In this document: positions 1 to 5,929 of the stretch, piece after piece
Layout of the letters: each line of letters begins with the position of its first letter
How positions within the stretch are numbered: position 1 is the stretch's first letter
Assembly (NCBI GenBank): GCA_035574175.1
Contig: DATLZB010000241.1
Coordinates: 1-8,334, forward strand
Direction of reading: 5' to 3'
From: DATLZB01 sp035574175
GTDB lineage: Bacteria; Pseudomonadota; Alphaproteobacteria; Rhizobiales; Hyphomicrobiaceae
Length of the DNA: 8,334 nt
The notes under the pieces: generated by a model
The model's database searches: none
Seen by the model: only the letters and a program-made list of their open reading frames with translations
Told to the model about the DNA's origin: nothing
Translations under genes and position numbers: made by a program

Positions 1-162
1 CCGGGCGCTGACCAAGCGCGATCTCACCGCGTCTGCTCTCAGGTTTTGCGCCACATCCAGGGCCCGGCGCGCAGAAGCCGGCCTGCCGCGGGCGATGACT
101 GTTAACGGATGGGATAGCATGGAGGCGCGAATCGGGCACGTACAGGTGCGGGAGACCCAGCG
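1..162. other. Non-coding left edge upstream of the ureohydrolase gene
   Basis: I find no convincing gene here. One forward frame stays open through the stretch and into the next gene, but its translation is arginine- and alanine-rich and resembles no family I know. Another forward frame has a stop near position 117, so the tail of an upstream gene cannot be excluded. The only clear element is the ribosome binding site of the next gene, GGGAG at 150-154, 8 bases before its ATG. No convincing -35/-10 pair was seen. Confidence 0.4.
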
Positions 163-1230
163 ATGGATGCCGATAAGCTCGAAGCCCTCCGCAAGAAATA
201 CGTTGGCGCGGCCGCTGGCGAGGTGCACGATCCCGAATTCAAGAAGGTCGTCGACCTCCTTTTCACCGGCGCGGAGCGCCGCGCCAAGCCCTATGCCGGC
301 GTCAGCACGTTGCTCGATGCGCCGCTGCGACTTGACGCGCCCTCCCTTGCCGATTTCGGCGGTCTCGACGTCGCCTTGGTCGGCGTGCCGCTGGACCTTG
401 GTGTCACCAATCGCCCGGGCGCCAGGTTCGGGCCGCGGGCGGTGCGCCAGATCGAACGCATCGGTCCCTACCACCATGTGCATCGCTTCGTGCCGTCGGC
501 CGCAGTGAACGTTGCCGACGTCGGTGACGTGCCGTTCCGCAGCCGCTACAACCTCGCCGACAGCCACGCGGACATCGGCAGCCTGTTCGCGGCGGCGCGG
601 CGTGCGGGTGTGGCGACGCTGGCCGTCGGCGGCGACCACTCGATCAGTCTGCCGATCCTGAAGGCACTGGGTGCCGGCCGACCGCTCGGCATGCTGCACA
701 TCGATGCCCACTGCGACACGGGCGGGCCGTTTGAGGGCAGCCGGCTGCACCACGGCGGACACTTTCGCGAGGCGGTACTAGAAGGAGTGCTCGATCCTGA
801 ACGTACCATCCAGATCGGCATTCGCGGCTCGGCAGAGTACCTTTGGGAGTTCTCTTACGATAGCGGTATGACCGTAATCCATGCGGAAGAATTCGCGCGG
901 CTCGGTCTTGAGCGCACCGTTGGCCGCATGCGGGAGGTGCTGGGTACGGGGCCGGCCTACATCTCCTTCGATATCGACAGCCTCGATCCGGGCTTTGCGC
1001 CGGGAACGGGTACGCCCGAGGTAGGCGGCCTCTCGCCGCGGGAGGTGATGGAACTCATCCGCGGCGCGGCAGGCCTCGATATCGTCGGCGGGGACGTCGT
1101 GGAGGTTGCACCGCAATACGATGCAACCAGCAACACGGCTCAGGCCGCTGCGCAGATGCTGTTCGAGATCCTCGCGGTTGTGGTCCTGGCGGTGCAGCGG
1201 CGCAAGGGTGCGCGACCGGCGGCATCCTGA
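163..1230 (+). CDS. speB: Agmatinase / guanidino-acid ureohydrolase (arginase superfamily)
   Basis: This 355-residue cytoplasmic enzyme belongs to the arginase/agmatinase/ureohydrolase superfamily, which uses a two-metal centre to hydrolyse a guanidino group and release urea. The metal-binding motifs are complete: GGDHS at 156-160 (H159), DAHCD at 181-185 (D181, H183, D185) and SFDIDSLDP at 268-276 (D270, D272). The TNRPGARFGPRAVR segment at 82-95 is typical of the agmatinase/guanidinobutyrase side rather than arginase. An N-terminal extension of about 45 residues makes it longer than E. coli SpeB (about 306). The start is supported by GGGAG 8 bases upstream. It ends 6 bases from the convergent extensin-like gene, and no other polyamine gene is visible. 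The substrate is uncertain: agmatine, guanidinobutyrate, guanidinopropionate or free guanidine are all possible, since cyanobacterial guanidine hydrolase was long annotated as agmatinase. Family assignment is secure; the symbol is the conventional one only. Confidence 0.9.
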   Translation: MDADKLEALRKKYVGAAAGEVHDPEFKKVVDLLFTGAERRAKPYAGVSTLLDAPLRLDAPSLADFGGLDVALVGVPLDLGVTNRPGARFGPRAVRQIERIGPYHHVHRFVPSAAVNVADVGDVPFRSRYNLADSHADIGSLFAAARRAGVATLAVGGDHSISLPILKALGAGRPLGMLHIDAHCDTGGPFEGSRLHHGGHFREAVLEGVLDPERTIQIGIRGSAEYLWEFSYDSGMTVIHAEEFARLGLERTVGRMREVLGTGPAYISFDIDSLDPGFAPGTGTPEVGGLSPREVMELIRGAAGLDIVGGDVVEVAPQYDATSNTAQAAAQMLFEILAVVVLAVQRRKGARPAAS

Positions 1231-1236
1231 GCGGGC

Positions 1237-2286
1237 TCACTCGCAAAAATTCGATCTCGACCGCTCGGCAAGGTCGAGGTGCAGGTGGTTCCTGTGCGCT
1301 TCGTTCGCTTCAGGCCCTAATACCGTGCCGAAGTGCCTGCAGGCGGCGGTATGCGTCTGTCGCAGAAACTGGCTGCGCCGAGCTCCGCGGTCGACATCCG
1401 GCGAGCCTATTCCGCGCGTTTCCTGCTTGGGACCTCCCAGCCGACTCGGCTCCACGAGCCCAAGCATCGCGGCCTCGTCTGCGCCATGATTGTTGGACGG
1501 CAGAGGCGAGAGGCCGAGCATGCTCTTCACCTGCGTGGCAATGACCGCCGTCCAGTGCGATTTGGCGGTCCCGGTAGGGTCGGCCGCCGCCGGTTGTGTC
1601 TCCGGCCCGGCGGAGGCGACCGGTTTGCTGGCCGTCGCCTGATCCTTTTGCGCCGCCGCTTTCTGGACCGCCTCCGCCGCGAGCGCGCGTGCCGTCGGTC
1701 CCCAGTCGGCGAGCACTCGCGCCGACTCCGCGTTGGCCGTGAGGAAGCCGCCAATGTCGAGGGCATTGGCGCGGCCGTGCTCGCTGAGCCGTGTCTTGGC
1801 CAGCCCGTAGGCGTTACGACAGGAATAGGAGCTCATCGTCTCGATGGTGACGATGGGGGCGCCGAGCAGCTTGCGCGCCAAAGGCTGTACGTCCTCGCGC
1901 ACCCAGGCATGCAGCCGTCGGGCCATGTCGCAGGTCACCACCGCGGGAGGCGAGAGCACGACCTCGGGATCACGGCCGAGCCTGATGAGCGTAATGGGAG
2001 CGGGGGCCCCGCAAGCTCCTTCCTGGATCGGTTCGTGCGGAATTGCGGTCACATCGAGACCTTTGAGCACGGCTGCGCAACGTGCCTTGGCTTCGGCAAC
2101 AACCGCCGGGGTCCACACTTCTCCTCGACCTCCTTCGGCGGCGCCCCATTGCGCCGGCTTGCGCAGCGGGATCGGCGGCACGGCAGAGAGCTGAGCGACT
2201 TGGCGCTGTCCTTCCACAGCGGCCGCATCGGCCAGCAGCAACTGGCCCCCGATCAGGGCAGCAAGTGCAAGTCTTGCCGGTTTCAT
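1237..2286 (-). CDS. Secreted extensin-like family protein (ExtC domain, M15 peptidase-like)
   Basis: The 349-residue product carries an extensin-like C-terminal domain, a bacterial family sharing the D-Ala-D-Ala carboxypeptidase (M15) fold and probably acting on or binding peptidoglycan. I chose the ATG at 2286 because it opens directly into a signal-peptide-like segment (Lys/Arg at 2-5, then a hydrophobic run to about residue 23). The open frame upstream, to 2556, lies antisense to the crotonase gene and has no secretory character. The first domain half holds SSYSCRNAYG at 152-161 and SEHGRANALDIGGF at 168-181 (probable zinc ligands H170 and D177). The second holds ACRHFGTVLGPEANEAHRNH at 315-334, followed by LHLDL (further ligand H334 or H336). 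Six cysteines (70, 92, 119, 156, 316, 348) suit periplasmic disulfides. Residues about 185-305, rich in Ala, Lys, Gln and Pro, look like a linker inserted between the halves. Exact activity is unknown. Confidence 0.88.
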   Translation of the reverse strand: MKPARLALAALIGGQLLLADAAAVEGQRQVAQLSAVPPIPLRKPAQWGAAEGGRGEVWTPAVVAEAKARCAAVLKGLDVTAIPHEPIQEGACGAPAPITLIRLGRDPEVVLSPPAVVTCDMARRLHAWVREDVQPLARKLLGAPIVTIETMSSYSCRNAYGLAKTRLSEHGRANALDIGGFLTANAESARVLADWGPTARALAAEAVQKAAAQKDQATASKPVASAGPETQPAAADPTGTAKSHWTAVIATQVKSMLGLSPLPSNNHGADEAAMLGLVEPSRLGGPKQETRGIGSPDVDRGARRSQFLRQTHTAACRHFGTVLGPEANEAHRNHLHLDLAERSRSNFCE

Positions 2287-2401
2287 CGGCCCGTCCGTAT
2301 CGTGAGTCGCCGGTGTGCCCGTTTCCGGCGCAGAGGTGCGAATCAGTGCTTGAAGTGTACGTGCGCCACGGGCGCTGTATAGCCCTTGCGGGAAGTCGAG
2401 A
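2287..2401. promoter_or_regulatory. Divergent intergenic region between the extensin-like and crotonase genes
   Basis: These 115 bases separate two divergent starts and should hold both promoters. CTGTATAG at 2375-2382 reads as a -10-like element in either direction: TATACA on the minus strand, TATAGC on the plus strand. A TTGAAG at 2350-2355 looks like a -35 but is too far from it (20-22 bases) for a good plus-strand promoter. A short inverted repeat, GCGCC-ACG-GGCGC at 2363-2375, lies beside it. GGGAAG at 2390-2395 is a possible ribosome binding site for an ATG at 2402. None of these promoter calls is strong. Confidence 0.35.
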
Positions 2402-3535
2402 ATGGTGCGGTCGAGGGTCGAGATCGAAAAGAGCGGGAGACAGGCGTTGGCAGAAGGTGTGGACGGGGCGGTTGGTATCGACATCGCCCGGCGCGGCGCG
2501 GCAGGGCTGATTACGCTGCAGCGCCCCGAGGCGAGGAACGCTCTTAACGACGCCATGCGCAGGCGGCTCGCCGAGGCTTTCCCGGCCTTCGCGCGCGATC
2601 CGCAAATCTACGGCGTGGTGGTGAAGTCGGCGCTGGATGACATATTCTGTGCCGGCGGGGACGTGCGCGAGTTGGTGCACTTGGCAAGGAGTGAACCCGA
2701 TCGAGCCCGGCAATCCCTTGCCCGGGAGTACGCCCTCAACTGGTTGCACGAGTGCTTCTCCAAGCCGACGGTTTCCCTGATCAATGGGCCGGTCATGGGC
2801 TCAGGCGTCGGCATCACCCTCTACGGAACGCATCGGGTGGCCGGCGAGGACTATCGCTTCTCCATGCCCGAGACGGCGATTGGCTTTTTTCCGGACGACG
2901 GCGTTGCCCACACCTTCGCGCGCCTGCCGCATGAGCTCGGCCTGTTCCTCGGACTGACCGGCCGCGCTATCGGCCCGGCGGACGCCTATCGGTTGGGGCT
3001 CGTCACCCACACCATTCCGGCCGCACGGTTTGCCGAGATCGAGGCCGCCGTTGTCGAGGCCGATCCGATCGATCCGGTGCTCGATGCGCGCCACGACGAT
3101 CCCGGCGCCGGCGAACTCGAGCGCTATGCGGAGGTCATCGAGCGATGCTTCTCGGCGCCGACGCTGCCTGACATCATCGAACGGCTGCGCAGCGAGCGCT
3201 GCGCGCGGGAGTGGTGCGAGGGAGTGCTTGCCGACCTTGCCGGACGCTCACCTCTCGCGCTCGCCGTCACCTTGGCCCACATTCGTTGGGCCCGCGCTCT
3301 CGACCTGCGTCAGACATTGACCGTCGATTACCGGCTGGCCTGCCGGATGATCATGGCGCCCGACTTTGCGGAGGGTGTGTGCGCGCGCCTGATCAAAAAG
3401 GACCGGGCTCCACGCTGGCGCCCCGAGCGACTTGAAGATGTCAGTGAAGCAATGGTTGAACGAGTCTTTCAGCCTTTGCCTGGTGCCGAACTCGTGCTGC
3501 CGACCCGCCAGGAAATGCAGGCCGCCCGCGTCTAA
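2402..3535 (+). CDS. 3-hydroxyisobutyryl-CoA hydrolase-like enoyl-CoA hydratase/isomerase family protein
   Basis: This 377-residue crotonase-superfamily protein is closest in layout to 3-hydroxyisobutyryl-CoA hydrolase of valine breakdown, which frees 3-hydroxyisobutyrate from its CoA thioester. Markers are ITLQRPEARNALN at 37-49, the oxyanion-hole segment FCAGGDVR at 82-89, the second glycine-rich turn GPVMGSGVGITLYG at 129-142, and MPETAIGFFPDDG at 155-167, holding the probable catalytic Glu157 and Asp165. The C-terminal DFAEGVCARLIKKDRAPRWR (321-340) is a hallmark of the hydrolase branch and absent from ordinary enoyl-CoA hydratases. After FPD the usual glycine run is replaced by DGVAH, so the substrate could differ. 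The start is ambiguous. ATG 2402 has GGGAAG 6 bases upstream; an in-frame TTG at 2447 has GGGAGA 6 bases upstream and gives a length nearer the family N-terminus. Neighbours give no pathway support. Confidence 0.82.
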   Translation: MVRSRVEIEKSGRQALAEGVDGAVGIDIARRGAAGLITLQRPEARNALNDAMRRRLAEAFPAFARDPQIYGVVVKSALDDIFCAGGDVRELVHLARSEPDRARQSLAREYALNWLHECFSKPTVSLINGPVMGSGVGITLYGTHRVAGEDYRFSMPETAIGFFPDDGVAHTFARLPHELGLFLGLTGRAIGPADAYRLGLVTHTIPAARFAEIEAAVVEADPIDPVLDARHDDPGAGELERYAEVIERCFSAPTLPDIIERLRSERCAREWCEGVLADLAGRSPLALAVTLAHIRWARALDLRQTLTVDYRLACRMIMAPDFAEGVCARLIKKDRAPRWRPERLEDVSEAMVERVFQPLPGAELVLPTRQEMQAARV

Positions 3536-3734
3536 TCGCCTGCCCAGTCCAATCCCATTTGGAACAAGCAACGGTGCAATAGATTAATGGGATGTTTAGT
3601 TAGACGGCGGCTACTCTACGTTTACTATGGCTATTAGGGTAAGTTTTAGCAGCTCTGCACTAGATTTGCGACAACCCGAAAAAACCGGGAAAGCTGGCAG
3701 CAAGCCGGCATGCGTCAGACCGAAAGGCAGGGCC
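3536..3734 (+). promoter_or_regulatory. Relatively AT-rich leader/promoter region upstream of the LdtR-like gene
   Basis: This 199-base gap is visibly richer in A and T than the rest of the window, as expected of a promoter region. An 8-base perfect inverted repeat, ATCCCATT (3552-3559) and AATGGGAT (3586-3593), has a 26-base spacer. TACTAT at 3623-3628 is a weak -10 candidate with TTAGAC at 3600-3605 at the right distance. Nearer the gene lie two small hairpins: CCCG/CGGG at 3675-3689, and a 6-pair stem with one G-T pair at 3693-3709 (loop AGCAA). MarR regulators commonly bind palindromes in their own promoters, so one of these repeats may be an operator; that is inference. No convincing terminator for the upstream crotonase gene was found. 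Confidence 0.45.
3552..3593. repeat. 8-base perfect inverted repeat, spacer 26
   Basis: ATCCCATT at 3552-3559 is exactly complementary in reverse to AATGGGAT at 3586-3593. It begins 16 bases after the crotonase stop codon. It could form a stem in the 3' end of that transcript or serve as a distant half-site pair upstream of the LdtR-like gene. The following sequence is only TTTAGTTAG-like, so a classical terminator is not clear. Confidence 0.5.
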
Positions 3735-4247
3735 ATGAGTGTTGCATTGGATGTTGCGCGCCACCGCGCGCCGGCCATGGGCGGCGAGGCGTTCCACGCC
3801 GAGTACTTGCAGGCACTGAGGCTGATCGAGCGGCTGCATCGGCTACTCCTCGATGTCATCAAGGACGAATTCGACCGCACCGGCGGGGCAGATCTCAATT
3901 CGGTCCAGGCCCTTCTGCTCTACAACATCGGCTCAAGCGAACTCACCGCTGGGGAGTTGAAGACGCGTGGCTACTACTTGGGATCGAACGTTTCTTACAA
4001 CCTCAAGAAGCTCGTCGACATGGGCTACATTCACTACAAGCGGTCGGAAACCGATCGCCGGTCCGTGCGTGTGAGCTTGACGGAAAAGGGCAAGCAGGCC
4101 TGCCAAGTCGTTCATAGGCTTTATCAGCGCCAGCTCGGCTCGATCGAGGCGGTGGCCGAGATCTCGGCCGAAGACTTCAGAACCCTCAACCGCGCTCTCA
4201 TGCGGCTCGAGCGGTTCTGGTCGGACCAGATACGGTTCAGGCTGTAG
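3735..4247 (+). CDS. ldtR: LdtR-like MarR-family transcriptional regulator
   Basis: The 170-residue product is a winged-helix MarR-type DNA-binding protein. The N-terminal helical part (about 18-50) would form the dimer interface, the wHTH spans about 53-119, RGYYLGSNVSYNLKKLVDMG at 78-97 contains the recognition helix, and YKRSETDRRSVRVSLTEKG at 101-119 forms the wing. The RGYYLGSNVSYN stretch is what I associate with LdtR, the regulator of an L,D-transpeptidase gene described in Candidatus Liberibacter asiaticus and Sinorhizobium meliloti and linked to osmotic-stress tolerance. The next gene here is an L,D-transpeptidase, which supports the name. I chose ATG 3735, preceded by AAGGCAGGG, over the in-frame ATG at 3627: the upstream 36 codons are low-quality, overlap the likely promoter, and would exceed the usual family length. 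A terminator-like hairpin follows the gene. Its ligand cannot be inferred from sequence. Confidence 0.85.
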   Translation: MSVALDVARHRAPAMGGEAFHAEYLQALRLIERLHRLLLDVIKDEFDRTGGADLNSVQALLLYNIGSSELTAGELKTRGYYLGSNVSYNLKKLVDMGYIHYKRSETDRRSVRVSLTEKGKQACQVVHRLYQRQLGSIEAVAEISAEDFRTLNRALMRLERFWSDQIRFRL

Positions 4248-4270
4248 GGCGCGTCTGCCTTACGCGGGGT

Positions 4271-4306
4271 GCCAGCGGCCGAGTGCGGCGGGCCGCCGGC
4301 GTTTTG
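4271..4306 (+). terminator. Probable rho-independent terminator after the LdtR-like gene
   Basis: The arm at 4271-4280 (GCCAGCGGCC) pairs with 4291-4300 (GGCCGCCGGC): 9 of 10 positions match, with a single A-C mismatch, around a 10-base loop. A short T run (GTTTTG) follows at 4301-4306. It begins 24 bases after the regulator's stop codon. The T run is short, so termination may be partial. If active, the transpeptidase gene would need its own promoter between here and 4469. Confidence 0.5.
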
Positions 4307-4468
4307 TTGCGACGGCGCATCACGGTTCGCTCGCGGCACGGCGGTCTGGGATTTCGGCCTTTTCATACTGTGCTTGGTGCTGCACGCTGTGTTAGTGAAG
4401 GCGCAGCGGGTGCTTCGTTTTGCGTCTGTCACCCACCGCTCGGCATCTCGAACGGGAACGGGGCGATC
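4307..4468 (+). promoter_or_regulatory. Presumed promoter region of the L,D-transpeptidase gene
   Basis: No gene is visible here. An open frame in phase with the transpeptidase extends back to 4283, but its translation is arginine-rich and has no signal-peptide character before the ATG at 4469. The stretch around 4350-4400 is locally less GC-rich and includes CATACT at 4364-4369, a weak -10-like element without a good -35. ACGGGG at 4458-4463 is the likely ribosome binding site. An LdtR operator is expected here by analogy, but I could not pick one out by eye. Confidence 0.35.
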
Positions 4469-5794
4469 ATGAGCATACTTACGCACGGGGTCGCCGACCC
4501 CTTGCGGATCCGAGGGTTCGATCTGCGACCCTCTTTTCGGGCCGTTTCAAGGGGGCTGCTGGTCATCGCGGCGGCGATCGGCGCAGGCGTAGCGCCAAGC
4601 GCGGCCTACGATGGTCCCGAATGGTCACCCTTCCGGGATGCTTTCCAGGTGATGGCGAGCAACCGCAGCTACGAACGCGAGTTCGTACGCGAGTGGGAGG
4701 CAAACCCGGCCAAGGGGCTGCCGACGCTTTCGCCCGCCAACATCGAAGCGACGAAGGCTGCGATCAAGCGCTACGCCAACGTCGTGAAGATCGGCGGCTG
4801 GCGTGCGCTCCCCGATGTTCAGATGCAAGCCGGCACCAACGATCCTGCCGTCGCGCTGCTGCGTCAGCGGCTGATGCTGTCGGGCGATCTCAAGGAGACG
4901 GCGCTCATTGCCGAGCATTTCGACTACTCACTCGAGAACGCGGTTAAGAGGTTTCAGGCCTCGAACGGCCTGCCGCCTTCGGGCATCGTCGACAAGCGCA
5001 CCATTGCCGCGCTCAACGTGCCGGCCACGGCACGGCTGCGACAGCTCGAGGTCAACCTCGGCCGCCTGCAGGAGCTCGCCCGCTCGATCGGCAAACGCTA
5101 CGTGGTGGTCAACATTCCGGCTGCGCAGATCGAGGCCGTCGAGAACGACAAGGTAGTATCGCGGCACGCGGGCGTGGTCGGCAAGATCGACCGGCCGACG
5201 CCGGTGCTGCGCTCGGCTATCCACCAGATGAACTTCAATCCGGAGTGGATCCTGCCGCCGACCGTGATCGAAAAGGACCTGATCCCGAAGGGGCGCGAGC
5301 TGCAGCGGGTCAAGCAGAGCGTGCTGATCAAGTACGGTATCGATGCCTATGACGGCAACGGCAGGAAGCTTGACCCCGCCAAGCTCGACTGGAATTCGGG
5401 CCAGGTGCAGGGGCTGCAGTACCGCCAGCAGCCCGGCAAGGACAACCCGTTAGGCTTTCTGAAGATCAACTTTCACAACAGCTATTCGGTCTACATGCAT
5501 GATACGCCCTCGGAGTCTCTGTTCGGGCGCAACTTCCGCGCCGCCAGCTCCGGCTGCGTCAGGGTGCAGGGCATCGAGCAGCTTGCTGCCTGGCTGCTGG
5601 CCGACGATGGCTGGTCGCTCGAAAAGATCGTCGCGATGAAGGAATCCGGCGAGCGCCGTGACGTCAGGCTGAAGCGGCCGGTGCCCCTCTATTTTGCCTA
5701 CATAACAGCTTGGGCGACGCCGGACGGGGTGGTCCAGTTTCGCCGCGACCTCTACCAGAAGGACGGCCTCGGAGCGAAGGCGGCCGACTACTGA
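4469..5794 (+). CDS. ldtP: Periplasmic L,D-transpeptidase (YkuD) with peptidoglycan-binding domain, LdtP-like
   Basis: This 441-residue exported enzyme should form or exchange 3-3 cross-links in peptidoglycan, or attach proteins to it, using a catalytic cysteine. From ATG 4469 (ACGGGG 5 bases upstream) the N-terminus has arginines followed by a hydrophobic stretch at about 29-46 ending in APSAA, a likely signal-peptide cleavage site near residue 46. A peptidoglycan-binding type 1 domain covers about 125-184 (NAVKRFQASNGLPPSGIVDK at 158-177). The YkuD domain covers about 209-392: LPPTVIEKDLIPK at 262-274 is typical of the larger YcbB-like branch, H344 lies in YMHDTPS, and SSGCVRV at 360-366 carries catalytic C363 and R365. 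All core active-site residues are present. Its position after the LdtR-like regulator matches the known regulator/target pair. A downstream palindrome separates it from hemA. Confidence 0.9.
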   Translation: MSILTHGVADPLRIRGFDLRPSFRAVSRGLLVIAAAIGAGVAPSAAYDGPEWSPFRDAFQVMASNRSYEREFVREWEANPAKGLPTLSPANIEATKAAIKRYANVVKIGGWRALPDVQMQAGTNDPAVALLRQRLMLSGDLKETALIAEHFDYSLENAVKRFQASNGLPPSGIVDKRTIAALNVPATARLRQLEVNLGRLQELARSIGKRYVVVNIPAAQIEAVENDKVVSRHAGVVGKIDRPTPVLRSAIHQMNFNPEWILPPTVIEKDLIPKGRELQRVKQSVLIKYGIDAYDGNGRKLDPAKLDWNSGQVQGLQYRQQPGKDNPLGFLKINFHNSYSVYMHDTPSESLFGRNFRAASSGCVRVQGIEQLAAWLLADDGWSLEKIVAMKESGERRDVRLKRPVPLYFAYITAWATPDGVVQFRRDLYQKDGLGAKAADY

Positions 5795-5837
5795 GCACAA
5801 AGCCGCCCTACCCACGTCTGCCCATGACCTGCCTCGA

Positions 5838-5866
5838 TTGCGTGGCGCACGCAAGGTGCGTTATTT
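5838..5866 (+). promoter_or_regulatory. Perfect 7-base palindrome between the transpeptidase and hemA genes
   Basis: TTGCGTGGCGCACGCAA at 5838-5854 has 7-base arms that are exact reverse complements around a 3-base centre. An overlapping alternative stem, CGCAC (5846-5850) with GTGCG (5856-5860), is followed by TTATTTCT and could act as a weak terminator of the transpeptidase transcript. The palindrome is 75 bases before the hemA start, a position suited to an operator of the heme operon. It does not match the FNR/FnrL, Irr or Fur-type patterns I know. Terminator and operator readings are both open. Confidence 0.45.
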
Positions 5867-5929
5867 CTACTCATGTGTGGAGCGCCCGGCTCGGCCTATG
5901 GTCGGCGGACAACGACGGAGCGTAGGGGT

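Noticed and set aside
1246..1278. Inverted repeat CTCGACC/GGTCGAG with a nearby T run on the minus strand, as a terminator of the extensin-like gene
   Set aside because: It lies inside the last codons of the gene and is separated from the T run by several bases; coding constraint explains the sequence well enough.
1333..2382. Long plus-strand open frame opposite the extensin-like gene
   Set aside because: It is arginine-rich, has no recognisable domain, and mirrors the third-position composition of the real minus-strand gene, which has clear zinc-site and cysteine motifs.
2287..2556. Upstream extension of the extensin-like frame to an ATG at 2556
   Set aside because: The 90 extra codons run antisense into the crotonase gene and would bury the signal peptide that starts at 2286.
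4283..4468. Upstream extension of the transpeptidase frame
   Set aside because: It overlaps the terminator-like hairpin, is arginine-rich, and would place the signal peptide internally; ATG 4469 has a suitable ribosome binding site.
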